Assembly (NCBI GenBank): GCA_023416895.1
Contig: JAEZGQ010000157.1
Coordinates: forward strand, 1-26,830
Origin: Bacillota bacterium
Lineage (GTDB): Bacteria > Bacillota > Clostridia > Christensenellales > CAG-138
Direction of reading: 5' to 3'
Length of the DNA: 26,830 nucleotides
Made by a program: the position numbers and the translations under genes
The notes under the pieces: generated by a model
What the model saw: only the letters and a program-made list of their open reading frames with translations
What the model was told of the DNA's origin: nothing
Database searches by the model: none
In this document: positions 16,440 through 23,266 of the stretch, piece after piece
Layout: each line of letters begins with the position of its first letter
How positions within the stretch are numbered: the first letter of the stretch is position 1

Positions 16440-16633
16440 GACGATATTTTAACTAGAATTTTATTATAACGGACGGAAAACTTTTTGACAAGAGTGCAAA
16501 AAGAATTTTAGTTACAAAAAAAGTTAAAGAATTAGGCAAAAAGAAAGAAATGTAACCATGCATATTCTGTGGCGAAAAAGCAGATCCTCTTGAATTCTTT
16601 TTGCTGCGGAAAACGTGCACGGTAGGACGTCCG
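16440..16633. other. AT-rich divergent intergenic region with a 12-bp inverted repeat
   Basis: No gene is supported here. The stretch is much richer in A and T than its surroundings. GCAAAAAGAATT (16496-16507) recurs as its exact inverse complement AATTCTTTTTGC (16593-16604), 85 bp away. A further short pair, GTTAC (about 16511) and GTAAC (about 16551), is nested inside. The segment could be a looped DNA control region or a folded RNA; nothing decides between them. The rest shows only A-tracts. Confidence 0.4.
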
Positions 16634-16662
16634 TTGCATTTCGCAGGGTACTGCACTATAAT
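16634..16662 (+). promoter_or_regulatory. SigA promoter of the YwlG-family gene
   Basis: TTGCAT (16634-16639), a 17-bp spacer, and a consensus TATAAT (16657-16662). The leader to the start codon is only about 20 nt and contains the ribosome binding site GGAGG (16675-16679). The same hexamers and spacing recur at the ncRNA promoter 650 bp downstream. Confidence 0.8.
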
Positions 16663-16686
16663 AGGCTTTACAACGGAGGTGTTGTG

Positions 16687-17247
16687 ATGTTGGAAATATT
16701 TGAACAGGCTTCAAAAGCCGTTGAGGAACTTTTTGCAGTAGCCGACAATCTGAAAGAAGGGGATATCATCGTCGTCGGGTGTTCCACGAGCGAGGTTGCG
16801 GGCAAGCGTATCGGTACTGGGTCATCCGAGGAAATTGCGCATACGCTCATGGACGCCATCCTTCCCGCGGTCAAGCGTCGCGGACTTTATTTGGCGGTGC
16901 AATGCTGCGAACACCTCAACCGTGCGCTCGTCGTGGAACGGCAATGCATGGAGCGCTACGATTTACAGCAAGTTTGGGTGCGACCGCAGCTTCACGCGGG
17001 TGGTGCAATGGCGATGCGTTCGTACGAGCTGTTTGATGCGCCCGTCATGGTTGAGGATCTTCGCGGTTTGGCGCGCGCCGGTATCGACATTGGCGATACG
17101 CTCATCGGCATGCACCTAAGATGCGTGGTGGTTCCCGTTCGGCCAAGCTGCCGCAAAATAGGCGAGGCAAACCTTGTGATGGCACGCACGCGTCCCAAAT
17201 ATGTAGGCGGTCCTCGCGCGATTTATGAGGAAAACGCACCGCGTTGA
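16687..17247 (+). CDS. UPF0340 (YwlG/TIGR01440) family protein
   Basis: A conserved Firmicutes protein family of unknown biochemical role; Bacillus subtilis YwlG is the known member. The 186-residue product is a soluble alpha/beta protein without membrane segments. Conserved-looking blocks are DIIVVGCSTSEVAGKRIGTGSS near the N-terminus, LAVQCCEHLNRALVVE in the middle (two adjacent Cys), and IGMHLRCVVVPVR followed by a TRPKYVGGPRA C-terminus. The ATG at 16687 lies about 7 nt after GGAGG; the frame extends further upstream, but that part overlaps the promoter. It has its own promoter and is apparently monocistronic. No terminator is seen before the next promoter at 17283. Function is not inferred. 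Confidence 0.88.
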   Translation: MLEIFEQASKAVEELFAVADNLKEGDIIVVGCSTSEVAGKRIGTGSSEEIAHTLMDAILPAVKRRGLYLAVQCCEHLNRALVVERQCMERYDLQQVWVRPQLHAGGAMAMRSYELFDAPVMVEDLRGLARAGIDIGDTLIGMHLRCVVVPVRPSCRKIGEANLVMARTRPKYVGGPRAIYEENAPR

Positions 17248-17282
17248 TTGTCTGAATGATTTATAAGTAAAAAAAATACTTA

Positions 17283-17311
17283 TTGCATTTTTTAACAAGC
17301 TCGCTTATAAT
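17283..17311 (+). promoter_or_regulatory. Near-consensus SigA promoter for a structured ncRNA
   Basis: TTGCAT (17283-17288), a 17-bp spacer, and TATAAT (17306-17311). Predicted initiation near 17318 falls at the beginning of the strongly structured stretch. The hexamers and spacing are the same as for the YwlG-family gene promoter, and together they form one of the best SigA promoters in the window. Confidence 0.8.
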
Positions 17312-17317
17312 AAAAAA

Positions 17318-17560
17318 GGTTATTCGAAATCTAAGGGTCTGTGGTTGTAAGTCGATGCCAGTCGCAGGCGAAACGATCCACATAAGCCGGCAAAATCGCC
17401 GGTGAACATGGTGCGGCTTAGATGTCAGTCCGGCCGGGGAGCCTTTCCCCGAGAGAAGTTGCAGTGGGCGGCCTATGGCCTAGTAGCGAAGCTTCCAGCC
17501 GGCGGGTGTGGGGTCAAAGACCAGGTCAGCCTTAATTTTGGAAACCAAAAAATTATTTTT
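17318..17560 (+). ncRNA. Putative structured non-coding RNA (possibly the raiA motif)
   Basis: A non-coding stretch of about 230 nt behind a strong promoter, packed with local helices. TGTGG (17340-17344) pairs with CCACA (17378-17382), enclosing a GTCG/CGAT and GCC/GGC hairpin. TAAGCC (17383-17388) pairs with GGCTTA (17415-17420), enclosing CCGGC/GCCGG (17388-17402, the shared base at 17388 fits only one). GGGGA/TCCCC forms a hairpin at 17436-17450, GGCC/GGCC one at 17470-17480, and GGTC-AAA-GACC one at 17512-17522. TTTTGG-AAA-CCAAAA (17536-17550) followed by an AT-rich, T-ended run could be a weak terminator. It matches no riboswitch core I can recognise (TPP, FMN, SAM, cobalamin, glycine, lysine), nor SRP RNA, RNase P or tmRNA. 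Size, promoter and lineage recall the raiA-motif RNA of Firmicutes and Actinobacteria; this is from memory and unproven. It may instead be a leader of the zinc-ribbon gene. Confidence 0.6.
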
Positions 17561-17579
17561 CACAAGGGGATTTTCTCAA

Positions 17580-17855
17580 ATGTTCGAAGACAAAGTGTTG
17601 GTGTGCAAGGATTGTGGTGCGGAATACGTTTTCTCCGCTGGCGAACAGGAGTTCTACGCGGAAAAAGGCTTCCAGAATGAGCCCATCCGCTGCAAGGCGT
17701 GCAGGAATAACCGCAAGAGCCAGCGCAATGGTGAGAGGGAAATGTACGACGCAGTTTGCGCGCAGTGCGGCGCCCCCACCAAGATCCCGTTCGTTCCCAA
17801 GAACGACAGGCCCATCTATTGCAGCGCCTGCTTCCAGAACCGCAAGGGGATGTAA
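17580..17855 (+). CDS. Small double zinc-ribbon protein
   Basis: A 91-residue soluble protein with four CxxC pairs: C9/C12 with C38/C41, and C60/C63 with C81/C84, forming two zinc ribbons joined by a basic segment (NNRKSQRNGERE). The N-terminal half (VLVCKDCGAEYVFSAGEQEFY, then FQNEPIRCKACR) is the probable zinc-ribbon domain often found singly or with other modules in Clostridia. The C-terminal half (CAQCGAPTKIPFVP..DRPIYCSACF) is another common CxxC domain. The function is unknown; nucleic-acid or protein binding is plausible. The ATG at 17580 follows AAGGGGA by 8 nt; the frame extends upstream only through the structured RNA. It lies about 30 bp after the ncRNA end and could share its promoter. 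Confidence 0.85.
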   Translation: MFEDKVLVCKDCGAEYVFSAGEQEFYAEKGFQNEPIRCKACRNNRKSQRNGEREMYDAVCAQCGAPTKIPFVPKNDRPIYCSACFQNRKGM

Positions 17856-17976
17856 GCAAGCAGACCAAACGACCGGTGCCTAAGCTTTCGGTACCGGAAA
17901 ACATTCGCCCCCCGTTATGGGGCTAATCCCCTTTGTTCCGCAGTGCGGATAAATCGGTGTATTAGAAAAGGCAATC

Positions 17977-18003
17977 AAAAAGCTCCGTTTTCGGAGCTTT
18001 TTT
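17977..18003 (+). terminator. Intrinsic terminator after the zinc-ribbon gene
   Basis: AAAAAGCTCCG (17977-17987) pairs with CGGAGCTTTTT (17992-18002) around TTTT and ends in a T run. In the preceding 120 bp there is one more hairpin, CCGGTGCC/GGTACCGG (17873-17897), without a T run; nothing else was recognised between the zinc-ribbon gene and this terminator. Confidence 0.88.
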
Positions 18004-18044
18004 GCGTTGCGCGGAATGGACTGCAAAACCGAGCATGGCGGCGG

Positions 18045-18073
18045 TTGAAGCGGATGGGGAGTCGTGGTATAAT
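18045..18073 (+). promoter_or_regulatory. Candidate SigA promoter for the tandem-module leader and epimerase gene
   Basis: TTGAAG (18045-18050), a 17-bp spacer, and TATAAT (18068-18073). Predicted initiation near 18080 coincides with the first base of the repeated leader module. The -10 lies inside a perfect palindrome, GTATAATGGCTGC-AA-GCAGCCATTATAC (18067-18094), which overlaps the -10 and start point like an operator. Alternatively the palindrome followed by a T-rich run could act as a terminator hairpin for upstream transcription. Confidence 0.65.
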
Positions 18074-18078
18074 GGCTG

Positions 18079-18296
18079 CAAGCAGCCATTATACTTTCTA
18101 TTTTTATGCGCGTGTGACCTTTGACCTTTCGGTCAAACGCACATGCGCGGATTCTACCATATTCGCTTTCCTACTTATGGTAGATTAGCCTACAAGCAGC
18201 CATTGTAAAGATTATCTTTATGCGTGTGCGATTTTTGGACTTTCGGCCGAGCACACATGCGCAAATATACCATAGGCGCACCGCTTCTATGGTATA
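18079..18296 (+). repeat. Two tandem ~105-nt two-hairpin modules in the epimerase leader
   Basis: Module A (18079-18184) and module B (18193-18296) align at a 112-114 bp offset. Over the first 72 positions I count 53 identities by eye. Both start CAAGCAGCCATT, then carry a long hairpin (A about 18106-18148, B about 18220-18262) with a TTTC loop and an AT bulge before the closing GCGC. Both then carry a second hairpin, ACCATA...TATGGT (A 18156-18181, B 18269-18293). In hairpin 1 the inner closing pairs differ between copies but remain paired: GTGTG with CGCAC in A, GTGTGC with GCACAC in B. Together with the promoter at 18045 this looks like a tandem structured 5' leader of about 285 nt for the downstream gene, comparable in layout to tandem aptamers; the ligand, if any, is unknown. 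It could also be a duplicated intergenic repeat. Confidence 0.65.
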
Positions 18297-18364
18297 TTTT
18301 TATGGTACACACAGGTGTTTGCGCCGCGGCAAGAATGCGGCATAAAAAGCAGGGAGGATTTTCT

Positions 18365-19459
18365 ATGAAAATCACAGGCATACGGCTTGGGCTCATTTCC
18401 GTACCGCTTCGCGTGCCGTTTAAAACGGCCCTTCGCACGGTGGAAAGCGTGGAAGACGTGATCGTTGAGCTTCATACGGACTGCGGAAGTATAGGCTACG
18501 GTGAGGCGCCGCCCACGGGCGTAATCACGGGGGATACGCAAGGCTCTATCCTCGGCGCGTTGCGCGACCATATCGGCAAGGTTTTAATCGGCCGAGATGT
18601 AGAAGATCTTGAAGGCGCGCTTCTTGCGCTCAACGCCTGCGTCGTCAAGAACACCAGCGCCAAGGCCGCCGCTGATATGGCGCTTTATGACCTGTACGGC
18701 AAGCTTTATAAAATGCCTGTTTATAAGCTTCTGGGCGGTGGAAAATCAAACATCGTTACGGACATTACCATCAGCGTCAACGACCCCGAGGAGATGACGC
18801 GGGATACCATAGACGCGGTAAAGCGAGGCTACGACTGCTTAAAGATCAAAGTTGGCAAGGATGCCGCTATGGACCTTAAACGCCTGATCGCTGTGCGCAA
18901 GGCGGCGGGGAAGGATGTTCTCATCCGAATCGACGCGAACCAGGGCTGGACGCCCAAGGAGGCCGTGCGCGTACTGTCGCACATGGAGGATCAGGGGCTT
19001 GACATCGAATTTGTGGAGCAGCCTGTAAAGGCGCACGATTTTGAAGGGCTCAAGTATGTAACCGAGCATGTGAGCATCCCCGTGCTGGCGGATGAAAGCG
19101 TATTTTCTCCGGAAGATGCATTTACCATCATGCAAATGCGTGCCGCCGACCTTGTAAACATCAAGTTGATGAAATGCGGCGGCATTTACAACGCCTTGAA
19201 AATCGCCGCGGCGGCGGAGGTTTACGGTGTGGAATGTATGATTGGCTGTATGCTTGAAGCAAAGGTGAGCGTAACGGCGGCAGTCCATCTCGCGTGTGCC
19301 AAGCGCGTAATCACCAAGGTCGATCTCGATGGCCCGGTGCTTTGCAGCACCGACCCTGTTGAAGGCGGCGCGATCTTTCAAGAAAAAGACATTTCGCTTA
19401 CCGATACTCCGGGCTTGGGCATTACCGGCATCGCAGGTGTACGCTACCTCGACGCGTAA
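18365..19459 (+). CDS. Dipeptide epimerase, enolase superfamily (L-Ala-D/L-Glu epimerase-like)
   Basis: An enolase-superfamily enzyme of the muconate-lactonising/dipeptide-epimerase group, which interconverts L-Ala-D-Glu and L-Ala-L-Glu during murein peptide recycling. The 364-residue protein has an N-terminal capping domain (ITGIRLGLISVPLRVPFKTA, typical of YkfB/YcjG relatives) and a TIM barrel. The catalytic pattern includes the KIKVG lysine motif near residue 160, metal ligands in IRIDANQGW, FVEQP and LADES, and the second lysine in NIKLMKCGG. The late DLDGP resembles the substrate-binding Asp motif of dipeptide epimerases. ATG 18365 has GGGAGGA 6 nt upstream; a longer GTG frame from 18224 runs through the leader repeats and is rejected. 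Exact dipeptide specificity in this group varies and cannot be fixed from sequence alone. Confidence 0.88.
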   Translation: MKITGIRLGLISVPLRVPFKTALRTVESVEDVIVELHTDCGSIGYGEAPPTGVITGDTQGSILGALRDHIGKVLIGRDVEDLEGALLALNACVVKNTSAKAAADMALYDLYGKLYKMPVYKLLGGGKSNIVTDITISVNDPEEMTRDTIDAVKRGYDCLKIKVGKDAAMDLKRLIAVRKAAGKDVLIRIDANQGWTPKEAVRVLSHMEDQGLDIEFVEQPVKAHDFEGLKYVTEHVSIPVLADESVFSPEDAFTIMQMRAADLVNIKLMKCGGIYNALKIAAAAEVYGVECMIGCMLEAKVSVTAAVHLACAKRVITKVDLDGPVLCSTDPVEGGAIFQEKDISLTDTPGLGITGIAGVRYLDA

Positions 19460-19506
19460 AGGCTGCGTTCCCGCAACAACAATCAATAAGAATCGTTGCG
19501 AAAAAA

Positions 19507-19540
19507 CGGCTGCCGCATTTTGTGCGGCAGCCGCAGTTTG
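19507..19540. terminator. Bidirectional terminator between convergent epimerase and PhzF genes
   Basis: CGGCTGCCGCA (19507-19517) pairs perfectly with TGCGGCAGCCG (19523-19533). It is preceded by AAAAAA, so the minus-strand reading ends in TTTTTT (strong for the PhzF-family gene). The plus-strand reading is followed by CAGTTTGTTTTG (weaker for the epimerase gene). Confidence 0.85.
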
Positions 19541-19576
19541 TTTTGAGAAAAGGAAGCTGAAGCAAGCCCGGCGGAG

Positions 19577-20437
19577 CTATACGCCAAAGAGATCCCCGCA
19601 GGAGAGAATGGTTCCGGTGCCGCCCACGCGCACCACTTTTGTTTCGCCGCGCCGCACAAGCGTGGTCAAAACCGAAGATGGCCGCTGCATGGCCTCGCCC
19701 TGAACGAAGCGGTTTACGGTATCAAACTCCACCAGCCCGTGGCGGTATAAGTAATAGGTGAGCGCTCCGTTCGAGGTGCCGGTGGCGGCTTCTTCGTTGA
19801 TGCCGTAAACGGGCGCAAAGTTGCGGCAATAGGCGCAAACACCATCGCTGCCGAGTGCAAACGCGTGGATGCCCACCACGTTGTGCTTAAGCGAAAGCGC
19901 GGAAATCGCCTTAAAATCGGGCACGATGTCGTTTAAAACCTCGCGGTCGGTCACGGCAACCATAATATCGGGCAGTCCGGCGGAGATGATTTCCGGCATC
20001 AACTTCATGGGCATGTCCATAGGGGTAATGCCAAGCGCTCCGTAAAGCGCGCCTAAGTCACGAGCGCCGATTTTCGAAAGGCTTACGGGGGAGGCCATGT
20101 CCATCCAAACGCTGTCGGCGAGTACGTCAACCTTGAGCATACCGGCGTTTGTTTTAACGTCGCAGGTGCTGCCGGGTTTCACAATTCCCGCATGTCGAAG
20201 CGCTGTAAAGGCGGCGATGGTTGCGTGCCCGCAAACGGAAACTTCATTGACCGGGGTAAAGTAGCGTATAGAAAAAAAGTCATCGTCATACTGCACAAAG
20301 GCGGTTTCGCTGTAACGAAGCTCTGCTGCAAGGTAACGCATATAGCGGTCGGTAAGCGGCGAATCGGACAAAACAACGCCCGCAGGGTTGCCGCCGAACA
20401 GGGATTGTGAAAAAGCATCTACGATGTATAAACGCAC
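19577..20437 (-). CDS. PhzF-family isomerase-like protein
   Basis: A member of the PhzF/diaminopimelate-epimerase fold family; PhzF itself isomerises dihydro-hydroxyanthranilate, but most relatives have no known substrate. The 286-residue protein shows the family start IVDAFSQSLFGGNPAGVVL, the catalytic-site glutamate in RYSETAFV, VSVCGHATIAAF and the C-terminal EEAATGTSNGALTYYL motif. Two pseudo-symmetric halves are expected. A longer frame reaches ATG 20602, but the GTG at 20437, behind GAGGTGAC, matches the family's N-terminus exactly and is chosen. It runs convergently with the epimerase gene; both act by stereochemical or isomerisation chemistry on small molecules, but no joint pathway is shown. 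No convincing promoter was found in 20438-20600. Confidence 0.9.
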   Translation of the reverse strand: MRLYIVDAFSQSLFGGNPAGVVLSDSPLTDRYMRYLAAELRYSETAFVQYDDDFFSIRYFTPVNEVSVCGHATIAAFTALRHAGIVKPGSTCDVKTNAGMLKVDVLADSVWMDMASPVSLSKIGARDLGALYGALGITPMDMPMKLMPEIISAGLPDIMVAVTDREVLNDIVPDFKAISALSLKHNVVGIHAFALGSDGVCAYCRNFAPVYGINEEAATGTSNGALTYYLYRHGLVEFDTVNRFVQGEAMQRPSSVLTTLVRRGETKVVRVGGTGTILSCGDLFGV

Positions 20438-20642
20438 GTCGTCACCTCGAAGCAAGTGATAGCATGGAAGCAATGTGAATATGGTATAAGTATAACGTTT
20501 CAGCAAATGTGCTGTGCACGTGGCGTCCGCGAAACCCGTGCATAGGGCAGCATTCGCCAAAATACCTTCGCGCCGCCTACAAAAAGGGAGGCAAAGCGGC
20601 AAGAAACTGCACTTTGTTTATTATAGCATAATGTTTGTATGG

Positions 20643-20670
20643 TTGACACTAAAAATACGAGTGTTATAAT
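20643..20670 (+). promoter_or_regulatory. Consensus SigA promoter of feoAB
   Basis: TTGACA (20643-20648) and TATAAT (20665-20670) are both perfect hexamers, with a 16-bp spacer. The spacer is framed by ACACT (20647-20651) and AGTGT (20660-20664), a possible operator for a metal-responsive repressor, though it does not match a Fur or DtxR box I know. The rest of the divergent gap 20438-20642 shows nothing I can name. Confidence 0.75.
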
Positions 20671-20722
20671 ATTTTGGGTTCGTAGCAACTAACTATACAT
20701 GTTGTGTCACTCGGAGGCTCGT

Positions 20723-23266
20723 ATGCAGAAGATGCAAAGAAAAACATTGGCGGAACTTGCGGCAGGGGAAAAGGGCCATGTCTATTCGGTGGATGCTTCC
20801 GATGCGCGCATCAAACGCCGGATTGTGGATATGGGAATTACGCCCGGCACGCAGATCGAAGTGGTGAAGCTTGCGCCCATGGGCGACCCCATCGAGCTTT
20901 CTCTGCGCGGCTACGAGCTATCCCTTCGGCGCGACGATGCGCTTCACATTATGCTGATGAGCGAGAGTGAACAAAAGGAGCTTCAGAAAAGGCTCATTCT
21001 AACAAAAAGGGAGCAGGAGCTTCGCGGGCGCGAACTTTTGCACGAAATGAACCACAAAAGCAACCTGGACCGCGGCGAGCACGAGCGCGCCGCCACCCTA
21101 ACGGAATTTATAATTGATCACGAAAGCTGCTGTGGGATGAAGGGGGCGCCCTGTGCCGCAAAGCAGGCCATAGACAACCAGCCGGTAAAGCTGGCGCTTG
21201 TTGGTAACCCCAATTGCGGGAAGACAACGCTTTTCAATGCCATGACCGGAAGCCGCGAATATGTGGGCAATTGGCCGGGCGTGACGGTGGAAAAAAAGGA
21301 AGGCAAGGTAAAGACTTCAAAGCGAAACGGTGCAAAAGGCGAGCTTTGCACGCACGGGCATGAAATGACGCTTGTTGATTTGCCGGGCATCTATTCGCTT
21401 TCTCCTCATTCGATGGAGGAACTGATTGCCCGCAATTTTATTATTGAAGAAAAGCCGGATGCCGTGATCAACATTGTGGATGGCACAAATCTTGAACGCA
21501 ACCTTTATCTTACGGTACAGCTTTTGGAGCTTGAACGCCCCATGATCATTGCGCTCAACATGATGGACGAGGTGCAAAAAAACGGCGATACGATCGACTG
21601 CAAAAGGCTTTCGCTGGAGCTTGGCATTCCGGTGGTTCCCATCAGCGCGCGAACGGGCGAGGGAATCGGCGAGCTTGTGGAAAGCGCGCAAAAGCTTTTG
21701 CATGCGGTACATACGCAGTTTCATGAGGGCTTCCGCATCGAGCCGGACGATGTTTATGACGACTTGACACACATTGAGCATCACCGCATCGGCGAGCTTG
21801 TGGAACCGTACGTGAAAAAAACTGGTTTTCCGCTGCACTGGGCGGAAATCAAACTTCTCGAGGGCGACGAAATCGTCATGAAGGCACTTGCGCTGCCCGA
21901 CGGCGTACGGCGGCAGGTGAATACCATCGTAAAAAGCTATGCCGTTACAAGCCCCCTTGGTGACAACGAAACCATGGTGGCAGACAGCCGCTACCGCTAC
22001 ATCGAAAAGGTATGTGCGGTAGCGCTCAAGCGCGCGCCAAGGCGGGCGGGCGGTAACCTTTCGTATAAAATCGATGCGGTTTTGACCAACAAGTTTCTTG
22101 CGCTGCCCGTTTTTCTTCTCATTATGCTGGCGATTTTCGCATTTACGTTTTCCACGGTCGGCGCATGGCTTTCCGACGGAATGGGCACGCTCGTCGACGA
22201 GGCGGTGGCGCCGTATGTGAAAACCGCTTTGGAAAATGCAAGCGCCGGCGGGTGGTTTGTGAGCCTCATCTGCGACGGCATCATCAAGGGCGTAGGGAGC
22301 GTACTCACGTTTTTACCGCAGATTGCCCTGCTGTTTTTGTGCCTGTCCATTTTGGAGGACAGCGGGTACATGAGCCGCATCGCCTTTATTATGGATAAAC
22401 CCATGCGCCGCTTCGGACTTTCCGGTAAAAGCTTCATTCCGCTTTTGATGGGCTTTGGCTGTACGGTGCCAGCGTCTATGGGTGCGCGCACCATGGAAAA
22501 CATGAAGGACAAGCGCATGACCATTTTGCTGTTGCCCTTCATGAGCTGCTCTGCGAAGCTCCCCGTATACGGGCTGATTGCGGGCGCGTTTTTTGGCAGA
22601 GGAAGCGTTTTTGTGATCTTCGGGTTGTACCTTATTGGCATCGTGCTCGGTATTCTTTCGGGTTTCCTTTTTAAGGACGTGCTTTTTCGGGGCAAGGATG
22701 CGCCGTTTTTAATTGAGCTGCCGCCTTACCGCGTGCCGACGCTGAAAAATACTTTGATGCATGTGGGCGAGCGCGTTGGGCACTTCTTAGAAAAAGCGGG
22801 CACCATTATTTTTGCCATGAGCGTGCTTTTGTGGTTTTTGCAAAGCTTTGACCTTTCGCTTCACATGGTGGACACCCCGGCAAAGAGCATCCTCGGCAAG
22901 GTCGGTACGCTCATCGCCCCTGCATTTTTGCCGATGGGGCTTGGCGCGTGGCAGGTTGCGGTGGCGCTCATTACGGGCATTGTGGCGAAGGAAGCGGTGG
23001 TTTCCGCGCTTGCCATGTTTTACGGGTTTTCGGCCGCGGCGGGTGACGGTATTGTGCAAACCGCGCTTTCGGCCACATTTTCGCCGCGGAGCGCGCTGAG
23101 CTTCCTTGTGTTTGTGCTCATTTATCCGCCCTGCATGGCAGCCATTTCCACCATGCGGCGTGAGCTTGAAAGCCGCGCGTATACGGTGCTTGCGGTTTTG
23201 TACCAGATCATAGTCGCATACGTTGCGGCGCTTGGCGTATACTGGATCGGAGGGGTTTTTGTCTGA
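20723..23266 (+). CDS. feoB: Fused FeoA-FeoB ferrous iron transporter
   Basis: An inner-membrane ferrous iron importer with the usually separate FeoA fused to its N-terminus. Of 847 residues, about 5-85 form the FeoA SH3-like domain (LAELAAGEKGHVYSVD, IKRRIVDMGITPGTQIEVV). Residues 85-150 form a charged helical linker ending in a Cys-rich HESCCGMKGAPC. The FeoB G domain follows, with GNPNCGKTTLFN (Lys167), the Thr-bearing switch PGVTVEKKEG, DLPGIYSL and NMMDE, and then a helical regulatory domain. From about 455 come eight or so membrane helices, including the two gate-like repeats with FGCTVPA and FMSCSAKLPVYGL. ATG 20723 follows CGGAGG by about 6 nt and beats ATG 20699. The last base overlaps the next start. 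Common in anaerobes, where Fe(II) is the available iron form. Confidence 0.96.
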   Translation: MQKMQRKTLAELAAGEKGHVYSVDASDARIKRRIVDMGITPGTQIEVVKLAPMGDPIELSLRGYELSLRRDDALHIMLMSESEQKELQKRLILTKREQELRGRELLHEMNHKSNLDRGEHERAATLTEFIIDHESCCGMKGAPCAAKQAIDNQPVKLALVGNPNCGKTTLFNAMTGSREYVGNWPGVTVEKKEGKVKTSKRNGAKGELCTHGHEMTLVDLPGIYSLSPHSMEELIARNFIIEEKPDAVINIVDGTNLERNLYLTVQLLELERPMIIALNMMDEVQKNGDTIDCKRLSLELGIPVVPISARTGEGIGELVESAQKLLHAVHTQFHEGFRIEPDDVYDDLTHIEHHRIGELVEPYVKKTGFPLHWAEIKLLEGDEIVMKALALPDGVRRQVNTIVKSYAVTSPLGDNETMVADSRYRYIEKVCAVALKRAPRRAGGNLSYKIDAVLTNKFLALPVFLLIMLAIFAFTFSTVGAWLSDGMGTLVDEAVAPYVKTALENASAGGWFVSLICDGIIKGVGSVLTFLPQIALLFLCLSILEDSGYMSRIAFIMDKPMRRFGLSGKSFIPLLMGFGCTVPASMGARTMENMKDKRMTILLLPFMSCSAKLPVYGLIAGAFFGRGSVFVIFGLYLIGIVLGILSGFLFKDVLFRGKDAPFLIELPPYRVPTLKNTLMHVGERVGHFLEKAGTIIFAMSVLLWFLQSFDLSLHMVDTPAKSILGKVGTLIAPAFLPMGLGAWQVAVALITGIVAKEAVVSALAMFYGFSAAAGDGIVQTALSATFSPRSALSFLVFVLIYPPCMAAISTMRRELESRAYTVLAVLYQIIVAYVAALGVYWIGGVFV

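Noticed and set aside
17516..17530. ACCAGGTCAG-like segment recalling bacterial SRP RNA
   Set aside because: The following GGTCCGGAAGG tetraloop-receptor core of SRP RNA is absent, and the rest of the fold differs.
18224..18364. Upstream extension of the epimerase from a GTG
   Set aside because: It would read through leader module B and lacks a ribosome binding site, while ATG 18365 has a strong one and matches the family start.
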